A stretch of DNA of 51,307 bases from Saprospiraceae bacterium. GTDB lineage: Bacteria; Bacteroidota; Bacteroidia; Chitinophagales; Saprospiraceae. Position numbers and translations under genes: made by a program. The stretch covers positions 1-51,307 of the forward strand of contig JAHDGC010000001.1 of NCBI GenBank assembly GCA_020627865.1, read 5' to 3'. A model generated the notes under the pieces. It made no database searches. It was not told the origin of the DNA and was given only the letters and a program-made list of their open reading frames with translations. Shown here in pieces: positions 8,746-17,000 of this stretch (its first letter is position 1; each line of letters opens with the position of its first letter).

Positions 8746-9567
8746 TCAAGTGACTTTAGCGTTTTCTTTAATATGATAAACTTTACAAAATTCAAGGAAA
8801 TCTTTCAATACCTTGGTACATTTTTTAGGATGTTCGAACATACCCATATGACCCACTTTTTCTAACAAGGCAATGGAAGAAATGTTCGGGTAATTTATGG
8901 CACCCATACTTTGCTTTTTGCCCACAATTTGATCTGCTGCTCCAACAATAAAAAGCACAGGAATATCTAAATTCTTTAACAAAACTGACCTATCCTTTCT
9001 TTGCATCATGGCCTTCAGGGCAGCTATAATATTTTCAGAAGGCAGTTTATTAGCAGCATGCGTGAGTTTTTCTATTAAGAAAGCATTGCTTCCCGCAAAG
9101 TTTTTGGTAAAAAGTGCGGGAAAAAGCTGTTTTAGATAAAGCTGAGGTCTATGTCTTTGGATAAAATCCATACTCTTTTGCCGATAAATCTTATTCTGAG
9201 GTTCATCAGCGTAAGGATGAGAATGGAATAAAACCAAGCTTTCTACATAAGCTTTATATCGCTCTAGAAAAGCAAGGGCCACATATCCACCCATAGAATG
9301 CCCGATGATAGTGGCATTTTTTACATCTAATTCATCCAATACGGCTTTTACAGCATCTGCCATATGCGCTATAGATAAACTTTCTGGCAAAGTAGATTGT
9401 CCAAAACCGGGTAAGTCTATTCGTATGGTTTTGTAACCGTCGAATCTTTTGACAAAATCGTCCCAAACATGTAGGTTTTCACAAAAGCCATGAAGAAAAA
9501 CCAATGTTTTCCCTTTTCCGGTAGTTTCAAAAGCGATTTCTCCTTGATTGTAATTGATAAAGCTCAT
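8746..9567 (-). CDS. Alpha/beta fold hydrolase
   Basis: A 273-residue soluble serine hydrolase of the alpha/beta fold. The oxyanion region is FLHGFCEN (about residues 24-31), the nucleophile elbow GHSMGG places Ser91, and the rest of the triad is probably Asp212 (GAADQIVG) and His240 (VGHMGMFEHP). The cap region spans about 120-195. Members of this subgroup include esterases, epoxide hydrolases and MenH-like enzymes, and the substrate cannot be assigned. It sits between the QTMAN-like glycosyltransferase (20 bp upstream) and PrsW (37 bp downstream), so the three are almost certainly one transcript. Confidence 0.9.
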   Translation of the reverse strand: MSFINYNQGEIAFETTGKGKTLVFLHGFCENLHVWDDFVKRFDGYKTIRIDLPGFGQSTLPESLSIAHMADAVKAVLDELDVKNATIIGHSMGGYVALAFLERYKAYVESLVLFHSHPYADEPQNKIYRQKSMDFIQRHRPQLYLKQLFPALFTKNFAGSNAFLIEKLTHAANKLPSENIIAALKAMMQRKDRSVLLKNLDIPVLFIVGAADQIVGKKQSMGAINYPNISSIALLEKVGHMGMFEHPKKCTKVLKDFLEFCKVYHIKENAKVT

Positions 9568-9587
9568 TTAGGTATATTTGTTTATGG

Positions 9588-10709
9588 TTACAAGTTCGTG
9601 GGGCTGTACACAAGTTCTTCTAGTGTATGATCATATATGGCGGCTAAATTACTCCAATCATATCGGCTAACAAAATGATAACAGGATTTATAACGAATTT
9701 TTTCAATATTTAAAATTACATTTTTTAAAATCTGGTAGCATTGTTCATCTGTTTGATAAAGATGATTTTTGTGCAGATCATAGGGAATATGCTCTGGATA
9801 AGCCAACCTTTCCGGTAAAATCGGGTAACAACCTGCGGCAATAGCTTCAACAATACTGCCACCAAAAAAATCCTGAATGGAACAGACTGGAAGAATATCA
9901 GCTTGGCAAATCAAGCTTTCGTAGGCTTGTTTGCTTTCTGCAAAGCCAAAATGCAACACTTTATTACCCAATTTCTCCCTCGCCAGATCAAAAACGGGTG
10001 GTTGTTTAGCGTAAGCTTTTCCCAATATAATAACCTTAAAATCAATAGCTTCATCTTGCAGTCTAAACAGGTGATGGAAAAAAGTATCCGGATTTTTATC
10101 GTATTCCCATCGGTGGTTCCAGAATAAAACTGCCGAACCTTCTTTTTTCAGTTTGGGCATTTCGGAAAGGTGTTTCAAGTGCATGCCTAATGGAAGTACT
10201 TTACTTTTTCGGGTTATTTGATCTATGGTATGCAGTTCTTGGTGATCCGGGAATTGTTTTAAAAATTGGGGAAGGGCAGAGAGAAAAGAATTTTTATGGT
10301 AATGAGAATTAAATAACACCAAATTTGCCGCCAAAGCTGAACTATAGTTGATAAAAGCATAATGGTTGTCCCGCTTCAAGCGGGTATCTTTATCGGTCGG
10401 AGACCAAGGGTAGGTGAGCTGGTTTTCGTGACAGTAAAGCGCAAGCCTACATTTTGGAGACAAATGGTTTCTAGTGAGGCCAAGAAATACATTAAGATCT
10501 AGCATGTCGGTGGCTAGGATCAGATCAGGCTGATACTTTTTTGAGGTAAATAAGTTGGCTAAACGAACAGCTCCGCCATGCATTCGCCATTTCCAGTGCC
10601 GACCTTCCAACGATAGGATATGGACATCATGTTTGGAAGATTGTTGGAATCCATCAGCCCAAAGTTTGTGGCTACCTGTATAAAAAGGTTCCAAAAGGAG
10701 GATTTGCAT
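9588..10709 (-). CDS. tRNA-queuosine alpha-mannosyltransferase-like (QTMAN/GTDC1) glycosyltransferase
   Basis: A 373-residue GT4-type glycosyltransferase. The N-terminal about 165 residues match the DUF3524/GTDC1 signature as I know it from the animal enzyme: LLEPFYTGSHKLWADG, GRHWKWRM, then CHENQLTYPW and LVLFNSHYHKNSFL. The C-terminal nucleotide-sugar half has HRWEYDKNPDTFF and GGSIVEAIAAGCYP with the conserved Glu. Animal QTMAN transfers mannose from GDP-mannose to queuosine-34 of tRNA-Asp. Bacterial members share the fold and motifs, but their acceptor is less established. It is the first gene of the minus-strand unit with an alpha/beta hydrolase and PrsW. A TATATTTG -7 box precedes it. 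Confidence 0.85.
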   Translation of the reverse strand: MQILLLEPFYTGSHKLWADGFQQSSKHDVHILSLEGRHWKWRMHGGAVRLANLFTSKKYQPDLILATDMLDLNVFLGLTRNHLSPKCRLALYCHENQLTYPWSPTDKDTRLKRDNHYAFINYSSALAANLVLFNSHYHKNSFLSALPQFLKQFPDHQELHTIDQITRKSKVLPLGMHLKHLSEMPKLKKEGSAVLFWNHRWEYDKNPDTFFHHLFRLQDEAIDFKVIILGKAYAKQPPVFDLAREKLGNKVLHFGFAESKQAYESLICQADILPVCSIQDFFGGSIVEAIAAGCYPILPERLAYPEHIPYDLHKNHLYQTDEQCYQILKNVILNIEKIRYKSCYHFVSRYDWSNLAAIYDHTLEELVYSPTNL

Positions 10710-10749
10710 GGTTTTTGAATAATATTTTTAAATAATTTAATATTTACTT

Positions 10750-10757
10750 CAAATATA
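10750..10757 (-). promoter_or_regulatory. Candidate -7 box for the glycosyltransferase operon
   Basis: On the minus strand this reads TATATTTG, a perfect match to the Bacteroidota -7 consensus TAnnTTTG. It lies 40 bp upstream of the ATG at 10709. No clear TTG -33 element is found at the usual spacing, so this is a partial promoter call. Confidence 0.4.
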
Positions 10758-10842
10758 CGAAGTGAATTTAAATAGCTTTTCTATCTTTATTGCAAAACCT
10801 GTTTTAACTGGGGCTGCGTATTGAAATTTAATTCAAAAACAA

Positions 10843-12066
10843 ATGGAAATCGAGCAATCTGGGCTTTCGCCCAATCAAAAGGCCATAAAACGATTACTAA
10901 AGAATAAGTCGGCACTCTTTGGACTGGTTTTTATCCTTGCTGCTGTTTTTGTGGCGATATCTGGTTATTTGATTACGCCAGATTCCACTCCGGATGTGAA
11001 TGATCAGATTACAGAAATCGCCTTGCAGCCTCCGGGTTTTCAAAGTGAATTTTTGGCTATACGAAAAAATAGGAAACTGGAAGAGGTTTCCTTTTTAGAA
11101 AAAATGATATTTGGAGCGGTCAATCCATATTATTATGTACCGATAACGGGTTATAAACTGCGTGGAGATTCTATATATGTATCTGTGGTATCAGCAGGAG
11201 AACAGAGCGGCCCAAGTATAGAAAAGAGATACAATGCTGCCGATGTGGTGTATCCGATTTCTGCGGAAAAGCGAGAGGTGGTGAGGCGAGGCGATCAGCT
11301 ATCTTTTTATAATGTTGATGAGAAGTTACAGTTAGAAAGTTTGACGAATATCAGCAAAACGATCGCGGAAAAACAAATTTATAATCGTTCCTTTTTACTA
11401 GGAACGGATCATTTGGGACGTTGTATGTTCAGTAGATTGATTATTGGTGTGCGGATTTCTTTGTTGGTTGGATTAATCGCGGTTATCATTTCTTTGACCA
11501 TTGGTATAATATTAGGCGCTGTAGCGGGTTATTATGGTGGGAGAATAGATGATATGATTATGCTTTTGATCAATACGATTTGGTCTATCCCTACACTATT
11601 AATGGTATTTGCTATAGTGTTGGCCTTAAATAATAGAGGAGTAAGTATTATTTTTATCGCTGTCGGGTTAACGATGTGGGTAGATGTCGCGAGAATTGTC
11701 CGAGGGCAGGTGCTGGCCCTGAAAAATGTCTCTTTTGTAGAAGCAGCACAAAGTATGGGCTTTGGCGGTTGGAGAATCATCAGTAAGCATATCCTGCCCA
11801 ATGTATTGGGGCCAGTGATGGTGATAGCTGCCGCTAATTTTGCAACGGCCATCTTACTGGAAGCAGGTTTGAGTTATCTAGGATTCGGTATCCAACCCCC
11901 TACACCATCTTGGGGGAATATGCTGAACGAGAATTACGGTTATGCCATCAGCGGAAAACCGTTTTTAGCCTTTATTCCTGCTTTCGCAATCATGTTGTTG
12001 GTCTTGGCCTTCAATCTTGTCGGGAATGGCTTCAGGGATGCTCTTGATGTGAAATCTAAAATTTAG
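10843..12066 (+). CDS. ABC transporter permease, OppC/DppC family
   Basis: A 407-residue inner-membrane permease of the peptide/nickel importer type. It has an N-terminal membrane helix at about residues 24-46, then the GTDHLGR motif that opens the permease domain near residue 185. The remaining helices include the cytoplasmic EAA loop (EAAQSMGFGGWRIISKHILPN), which contacts the ATPase, and the LSYLGFGIQPPTPSWG signature. The family imports oligopeptides. The stretch between helix 1 and GTDHLGR is about 135 residues, longer than the roughly 50 of typical OppC. No OppB, ATPase or binding-protein gene is adjacent, as is common in Bacteroidota where the subunits are scattered. Confidence 0.92.
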   Translation: MEIEQSGLSPNQKAIKRLLKNKSALFGLVFILAAVFVAISGYLITPDSTPDVNDQITEIALQPPGFQSEFLAIRKNRKLEEVSFLEKMIFGAVNPYYYVPITGYKLRGDSIYVSVVSAGEQSGPSIEKRYNAADVVYPISAEKREVVRRGDQLSFYNVDEKLQLESLTNISKTIAEKQIYNRSFLLGTDHLGRCMFSRLIIGVRISLLVGLIAVIISLTIGIILGAVAGYYGGRIDDMIMLLINTIWSIPTLLMVFAIVLALNNRGVSIIFIAVGLTMWVDVARIVRGQVLALKNVSFVEAAQSMGFGGWRIISKHILPNVLGPVMVIAAANFATAILLEAGLSYLGFGIQPPTPSWGNMLNENYGYAISGKPFLAFIPAFAIMLLVLAFNLVGNGFRDALDVKSKI

Positions 12067-12107
12067 TGCTTCGTAAGCAAGTTCTTTCCCAACGTGTTCT
12101 TAATAAA

Positions 12108-12157
12108 ATGAGTTCCATAGGAAAGACATGTTATTGCCAGAGATGTCAATCTCTGGA
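12108..12157 (+). repeat. Copy 2 of the 50-bp dispersed intergenic palindromic element
   Basis: Partner of 2896-2945 (44 of 50 identical). The stem-loop CCAGAGAT-GTCA-ATCTCTGG lies at 12137-12156, identical to copy 1. It sits in the 140-bp gap between the permease gene and the PP2C gene, so it could fold in the 3' end of one message or the leader of the other. Confidence 0.75.
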
Positions 12158-12206
12158 ACGTTTAAATGAAATCGAAGTCTTAATTTAAAACCAATGAAAT
12201 AATGTA

Positions 12207-13460
12207 ATGTCAGATTTTTCAGAAATAAAAAAGGATTTGTCTATAAAGAAACAACTTGAACGAGAAGTAAGTCTGAAACAGTTGCAGATCAACTGTTTGC
12301 TTACCATTACGCAAGCCATCAACGACAATGTGTCGGCTGAAGGGCTATATAAAATGTATAATTCTTTTTTGAGTTGGGAAATGGGCGTGAAAAAAATGGC
12401 ACTTTATATCAATGAGGAAGACAAGTGGATCTGTACTTCCTCCATCGGTATTTCTGAAGAGTTGGAAAAAATTGATATTAGCAATCGCTTGCATAAGTAT
12501 AATCGCCTAAAAAAACTGGAAGACGATAAGGATAGCCTGCTTTTTCAAGAGTTTGATCTTATCATCCCTGTTTTACACAAAGATATTCCGATAACCTATG
12601 CCTTTATCGGTGGTTTTGACGAGGAAGAAGATATGTATAATAAGGTCAGGTTTATCACAACCATCACTAATATCGTTGCCGTTGCGATTGAAAATAAACG
12701 ATTGTTCCGGAAACAGGTCGAGCAGGAAAAGTTGAAACATGAAATGGGGCTTGCCAGCGAAATGCAGCAGACTATGGTGCCAACCGTGTTGCCAAAAAAT
12801 GCGCATTATGAACTATCCAGTATTTACAAGCCGCATCTTGGTGGCGTCGGAGGAGATTATTTTGATTGTATCGAGTTGAGTGAGGATAAATTCACCTTTT
12901 GTGTGGCGGATATTTCCGGTAAAGGATTGGCTGCGGCTTTATTAATGGCCAATTTTCAAGCTTGTTTCCATACCTTGATTACCAAAAAATCTGCAATGGA
13001 TGTATTTGTCATGGATTTGAATGAAGCCCTTTTCCGGATCACGAAAGGGGATCGCTTCCTGACATTTTTTGTTGCGGAATATGATCGGAAAACAAGGGAA
13101 CTAAGCTACGTCAATTCTGGGCATAACCCACCAGTTATGGCGATGGGCAATAAAATCTATAATCTGGATAAAGGCAGTACAATTTTAGGTTCCTTTGAAC
13201 AATTACCGGCAGTGGAAGTTGGTAAAATCATATTGGATGAAAACGCTATCTTATTATCTTTTACAGACGGATTGACAGATATTCAAAATGATAAATCAGA
13301 ATACCTCCAAGAGAGCCTGCTTTATGAATTCACTTTGAAAAATTACGAATTGTCAACCGATGAATTTAACAAGAAACTCGAAAAGTACATCGTTGATTTT
13401 AAAGGAGAAGGAGATTACCCGGATGATTTAACCGTTTTGACTTGTAAAATTTATGTATGA
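12207..13460 (+). CDS. GAF-PP2C (SpoIIE/RsbU-type) serine phosphatase
   Basis: A 417-residue cytosolic signalling protein. Residues about 20-165 form a GAF-like sensor, linked by a helix (EQEKLKHEMGLASEMQQTMV) to a C-terminal SpoIIE-type PP2C domain. The metal-binding residues are visible as VGGDYFD (Asp217), ADISGKG (Asp235) and SFTDGLTD, plus the NSGHNPP motif. Such phosphatases usually dephosphorylate an anti-sigma-factor antagonist (STAS protein) in a partner-switching pathway. No STAS or HATPase anti-sigma gene is next to it, so the partner must lie elsewhere. The gene is flanked by the 50-bp repeat upstream and an AT-rich 448-bp gap downstream. Confidence 0.92.
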   Translation: MSDFSEIKKDLSIKKQLEREVSLKQLQINCLLTITQAINDNVSAEGLYKMYNSFLSWEMGVKKMALYINEEDKWICTSSIGISEELEKIDISNRLHKYNRLKKLEDDKDSLLFQEFDLIIPVLHKDIPITYAFIGGFDEEEDMYNKVRFITTITNIVAVAIENKRLFRKQVEQEKLKHEMGLASEMQQTMVPTVLPKNAHYELSSIYKPHLGGVGGDYFDCIELSEDKFTFCVADISGKGLAAALLMANFQACFHTLITKKSAMDVFVMDLNEALFRITKGDRFLTFFVAEYDRKTRELSYVNSGHNPPVMAMGNKIYNLDKGSTILGSFEQLPAVEVGKIILDENAILLSFTDGLTDIQNDKSEYLQESLLYEFTLKNYELSTDEFNKKLEKYIVDFKGEGDYPDDLTVLTCKIYV

Positions 13461-13908
13461 TGAAATAAATGCATTATTGTGGAAAGTCTAATAATTCAGA
13501 AGTTGAATATTATTCTTTGAAATAATTAGCTATAATATTCAAGCTTTCACCCTTTAGGGTCAGGGCAAAAAAGTTTGAAAACTATTAACCTTACTTCACT
13601 CGTATTAAAAATTACGTATTTGGTAGAACATTATTATTGGTTATTTGTATTTTCTATACCTTTGTATTACAAAACAGTAAAATATTCTTTATATAATTAT
13701 TAAAAGTATAAATATATTTGTATATACATTTGTTCAATCTCAGACGTTCTTCTCTAGTATTGTATTGTTTATGACTGGTAATCCTTACAATCTTTAATCG
13801 TTTAGCGTCTGAATATTTCCTATAAGGCAAAATAAAGTTAATAAATGCGCATTTATTATTTTAATTTGCCTAGAATCGGGCTTTCAAGTCTTTTACACTA
13901 AATAATTC
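13461..13908. other. Long intergenic region without a gene
   Basis: 448 bp, strongly AT-rich. I see no reading frame or RNA gene. It holds the small palindrome ACCCTTTAGGGT near 13549, a candidate promoter at 13637-13664 and two further TAnnTTTG matches (TATATTTG at 13713-13720 and TACATTTG at 13725-13732), so several transcription starts for the downstream TPR-SHOCT gene are possible. Confidence 0.5.
13637..13664 (+). promoter_or_regulatory. Candidate Bacteroidota promoter
   Basis: TTG at 13637-13639, a 17-base spacer, then TACCTTTG at 13657-13664, fitting the TTG/TAnnTTTG pattern of Bacteroidota primary sigma factors. It would give a leader of about 240 bases before the ATG at 13909. Confidence 0.35.
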
Positions 13909-14646
13909 ATGAATAGAACAGGTTTTCCAAATTGGCTTGTATTTGTATTGTTTGCTTTTTTTGCAATGTCTTTTGGTGGTGGTTGGGTTATCCCAGCTAT
14001 AATTATTTATATGGTGGCAAGGTATGGATTTATGCAGCCGCGTGGCCGAGATCGTGCCGAAGAAGAACAGAGAAGAAGTAGCCGGAGGGATGAGCGGTAC
14101 GGGAGAAGGCAAAGACCCCAAGAAAGGACAAGGGAATCAGATACACGCAGGGATTGGGAATATAGGCGGCAGCAGGAGCGCCAGAAAAGCAGGCAGATGA
14201 AAAAGCCTAAAAATAATCCTTTCAAATTGAGCGGTATCGAAAAGTATAAGGATTATGATTTCAATGGAGCCATCGCGGATTTCAAGAAAGCATTGGCCAT
14301 TGATGGCTCAGATGTTGCGGTTCATTTTAATATGGCATGTGCCTACTCTATTAACGAGGAACCAGATAATTCTTTTTTCCACCTGAGTAAAGCGGTGGAA
14401 TATGGCTTCAGTGATTTTGAAAAAATTAAATCGCATGATGCCTTGGCTTACCTGCGCATTCAACCGGAATTTGAAAATTTTGTCAAAAGAGGGTATAAGT
14501 TAGCCGGTAATGGAGATGGTGCTCCAAAAAATACCACAGAAAACAACAATTTACTTGAACAATTGAATAAATTGGCCGAACTTAGAGAAAAAGGATTATT
14601 GACCGAAGAGGAATTTGCCCAGCAAAAGAAAAAACTACTCGGATAA
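13909..14646 (+). CDS. Membrane protein with TPR repeat and C-terminal SHOCT domain
   Basis: A 245-residue protein. Residues about 8-42 form one long or two short membrane helices (WLVFVLFAFFAM and VIPAIIIYMVARYG). A very basic, Arg/Glu-rich low-complexity stretch follows (about 43-105). A TPR-like region comes next (about 110-195, with FNGAIADFKKALAIDG and VHFNMACAYSI), and the last 30 residues form a SHOCT motif (LAELREKGLLTEEEFAQQKKKLL). SHOCT is thought to be an oligomerisation or targeting module. No enzymatic motif is present. A cytoplasm-facing scaffold anchored in the inner membrane is a reasonable inference. It stands alone between two intergenic gaps. Confidence 0.82.
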   Translation: MNRTGFPNWLVFVLFAFFAMSFGGGWVIPAIIIYMVARYGFMQPRGRDRAEEEQRRSSRRDERYGRRQRPQERTRESDTRRDWEYRRQQERQKSRQMKKPKNNPFKLSGIEKYKDYDFNGAIADFKKALAIDGSDVAVHFNMACAYSINEEPDNSFFHLSKAVEYGFSDFEKIKSHDALAYLRIQPEFENFVKRGYKLAGNGDGAPKNTTENNNLLEQLNKLAELREKGLLTEEEFAQQKKKLLG

Positions 14647-14669
14647 ACAACCTTGCTCTAGTAAAAGGA

Positions 14670-14698
14670 TAAAGTTAAAAGTTCTTAAAGTTAAAAGT
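14670..14698 (+). repeat. Short direct repeat downstream of the TPR-SHOCT gene
   Basis: TAAAGTTAAAAGT occurs twice (14670-14682 and 14686-14698), separated by 3 bases. It is simple AT-rich sequence in a 199-bp gap, with no assigned function. Confidence 0.5.
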
Positions 14699-14845
14699 AC
14701 GTGCTTGCCAATCTTCCTGACCAGTAACAAACTGACTGGAAAAATTTAGCTAGAAGAACTTAATTGTACTCTTTTTACCTATTAATTTTTTATCAGTTCA
14801 AAACGATGCCATGTTTATTAAACTGTATAAAAAACATACTGGATT

Positions 14846-15505
14846 ATGATTGCAGGGAAATTAATATCGAAAACTATCGTTCCGCTACGTACATCGGATA
14901 CTGGACATGAGGCACTGGCGGTTATGAACGATTTTTATATAAGACATCTACCTATTGTTAATAATAAGCAGCTTCTGGGCCTGATCTCGGAAGATGATAT
15001 CCTCAATAATATCGTTGAGGAACCTGTCGGTTCTTATCACCTGACTATTAACAAACCTTATGTGAAAGAATCTGACCATGTCTTCGAGGTGATGAGATTG
15101 GTTGGAGAATATCAGTTGTCCGTTATTCCAGTCGTGGATGTCGAGAATAATTATATAGGATTGATCACGCAAGATAGGCTCATCCAATATTTTGCAAAAT
15201 CGGCTTCTTTTACGGAAACGGGAAGCATCATCGTATTGGAAATGGGCCGGCAAGATTATTCCTTAACGGAAATAACCCGTTTGGTGGAATCTGAAAATGC
15301 TGTCGTGTTGAGTAGCTTCGTTGTAACCAATCCAGATTCTACCCGTGTAGAGGTAAGCCTGAAAGTGAACCGCCAAGAAATTAGAGATATCCTAGCTACT
15401 CTCGAACGTTTCAATTATACCATAAAAGGTTCTTATCAAGAAACAAACTATTATGATGATCTGCGTGAGCGTTTTGATTCGCTAATGTCTTATCTGAATA
15501 TCTGA
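14846..15505 (+). CDS. Tandem CBS domain protein
   Basis: A 219-residue cytosolic protein with two consecutive CBS domains (about residues 1-62 and 65-125; FYIRHLPIVNNKQLLGLISEDDIL and YQLSVIPVVDVENNYIGLITQDRLI). CBS pairs bind adenine nucleotides and act as energy or ligand sensors. The C-terminal about 85 residues look like an ACT-type beta-alpha-beta segment (GSIIVLEMGRQDYSLTEI, then VVLSSFVVTNPD). It begins a cluster with an Omp85-like gene (34 bp downstream) and NAD kinase. CBS protein next to NAD kinase is an arrangement I recognise from other Bacteroidota, but the mechanistic link is unproven. Confidence 0.9.
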   Translation: MIAGKLISKTIVPLRTSDTGHEALAVMNDFYIRHLPIVNNKQLLGLISEDDILNNIVEEPVGSYHLTINKPYVKESDHVFEVMRLVGEYQLSVIPVVDVENNYIGLITQDRLIQYFAKSASFTETGSIIVLEMGRQDYSLTEITRLVESENAVVLSSFVVTNPDSTRVEVSLKVNRQEIRDILATLERFNYTIKGSYQETNYYDDLRERFDSLMSYLNI

Positions 15506-15539
15506 TGAATGTTTTTATAAAATGAATGCAGAACATTGA

Positions 15540-17000
15540 ATGTTGATATTTGGTTCCCCTAGAATAAACGCTGGATCAAGGAGCAGATGCTCCTTCTCTA
15601 TATGCTTTTCTTTTTTTTTTATACTCTTATTTTGCTACCCGACATCCTTTCTTTACGCCGTAGATAAGGTCTTGGTTAAGAATATCTTTGTTGAAGGGAA
15701 TAGAAAAACCAAAGAAAGTATCATTACCCGAGAACTGGACTTCAGGGTTGGAGATAGTGTTAGCGTGCATGCTGTTATGCAGCAGTTGGAAGAAAACCGA
15801 CTCTTGCTCATGAACACGGGTTTGTTTACACTTGTGAAAATGAATATCAAAGACTGGGATGACAGCAAAAAGGCAATAACGGTGCACATCCAAGTAGCGG
15901 AAAATTGGTATATTTATCCATTCCCGATATTTGAATTGGCCGATCGGAATTTTAATGTTTGGTGGGTTGAGCAGGAACGCGATTTCAGACGGCTGAATCT
16001 GGGAGTCCGGCTATATTATGTTAATCTCACCGGGCGGAAAGATCTACTCAAAACAATTATCCAAGTTGGTTATGCCCAAAAGCTGGAAGTTCGGTATACT
16101 TTACCGTTTTTCAATCAGGCACAGACTTTAGGTTTTACGACAAATATTATGTTAAATAGGAGTAAGGAGATTACCTATAAAACAGAAGGAAATAAGCAAA
16201 TATTTTTCAGGGATGATGAGCGTTTTTTATTGAAAAGGTTTCGTGCAGGAATGGGGTTGAGCTATAGACCCAAGCAAAGGGGAATTTTCCGAGTAGGACT
16301 GAATTTTTATAGTAATAAAGTTCCGGCGGATTTCATCCAAGAATACAATCCTAATTTTTTCCTAGATGGGAAATCATTGCAACAGTATATTTCCATTGCT
16401 GCAAATTATAGCTATGACTTCAGAAATATTAAAGCCTATCCAACTAAAGGTTTTTTCGCGAAGGCAGGAGTTCAAAAAGATGGCATAGGTATTTTTTCGG
16501 ATAGGAACAGTTTGAAAGCCAACATCTATCTGGCAAAGTATTTTTCTTTAAGCAAACGCCTAAGTCTGGAATTTAAATTCAAGGCCGGAACAGAATTGAT
16601 TAGAAAGCAGCAGGATTATTACAATTATAGGGCTTTAGGATATGGGGATGATTATGTGAGAGCTTATGAGTATTATGTCATTGATGGACAGGATTATGTT
16701 TATACCAAATCAAGTATGCGGTTCGAGTTTTTCAGCAAGAGTTTTGACTGGGGGAAGGCCATGCCTATAAAAGCATTTAAAAAAATGCCATATAAGTTTT
16801 ATCTTACCCTCAATACAGACGTTGCTTATGTAAATGATAATTATTATACTGCGGGAAATGAATTGAACAACAGGCCACTTTATGGCGGCGGATTGGGTAT
16901 TGATCTGGTTATTTATTATGATAAAATTATACAATTTGAATATAGTATGAATCATTTACAGGAAAAGGCCTTATTTTTACACTACAATATTTCGTTTTAA
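15540..17000 (+). CDS. Omp85/BamA-TamA family outer-membrane protein with one POTRA domain
   Basis: A 486-residue exported protein. After a long hydrophobic signal (residues about 18-40, ending near FLYA) comes a single POTRA domain (VKNIFVEGNRKTKESIITREL ... VHIQVAENWYIYPFPIFELAD, about 45-130). The rest forms a predicted 16-strand beta-barrel with alternating aromatic strands, ending in a terminal aromatic residue (HYNISF). BamA and TamA insert outer-membrane proteins, but this short one-POTRA form is too small to be the housekeeping BamA (about 800 residues). It may be an accessory assembly factor. The ATG at 15540 is the only upstream start in frame that covers the signal. The stop overlaps the NAD kinase ATG by one base. 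Confidence 0.85.
   Translation: MLIFGSPRINAGSRSRCSFSICFSFFFILLFCYPTSFLYAVDKVLVKNIFVEGNRKTKESIITRELDFRVGDSVSVHAVMQQLEENRLLLMNTGLFTLVKMNIKDWDDSKKAITVHIQVAENWYIYPFPIFELADRNFNVWWVEQERDFRRLNLGVRLYYVNLTGRKDLLKTIIQVGYAQKLEVRYTLPFFNQAQTLGFTTNIMLNRSKEITYKTEGNKQIFFRDDERFLLKRFRAGMGLSYRPKQRGIFRVGLNFYSNKVPADFIQEYNPNFFLDGKSLQQYISIAANYSYDFRNIKAYPTKGFFAKAGVQKDGIGIFSDRNSLKANIYLAKYFSLSKRLSLEFKFKAGTELIRKQQDYYNYRALGYGDDYVRAYEYYVIDGQDYVYTKSSMRFEFFSKSFDWGKAMPIKAFKKMPYKFYLTLNTDVAYVNDNYYTAGNELNNRPLYGGGLGIDLVIYYDKIIQFEYSMNHLQEKALFLHYNISF

Noticed and set aside
15540-17000. Housekeeping BamA
   Set aside because: At 486 residues with one POTRA domain it is much shorter than BamA, so the call is limited to Omp85 family.
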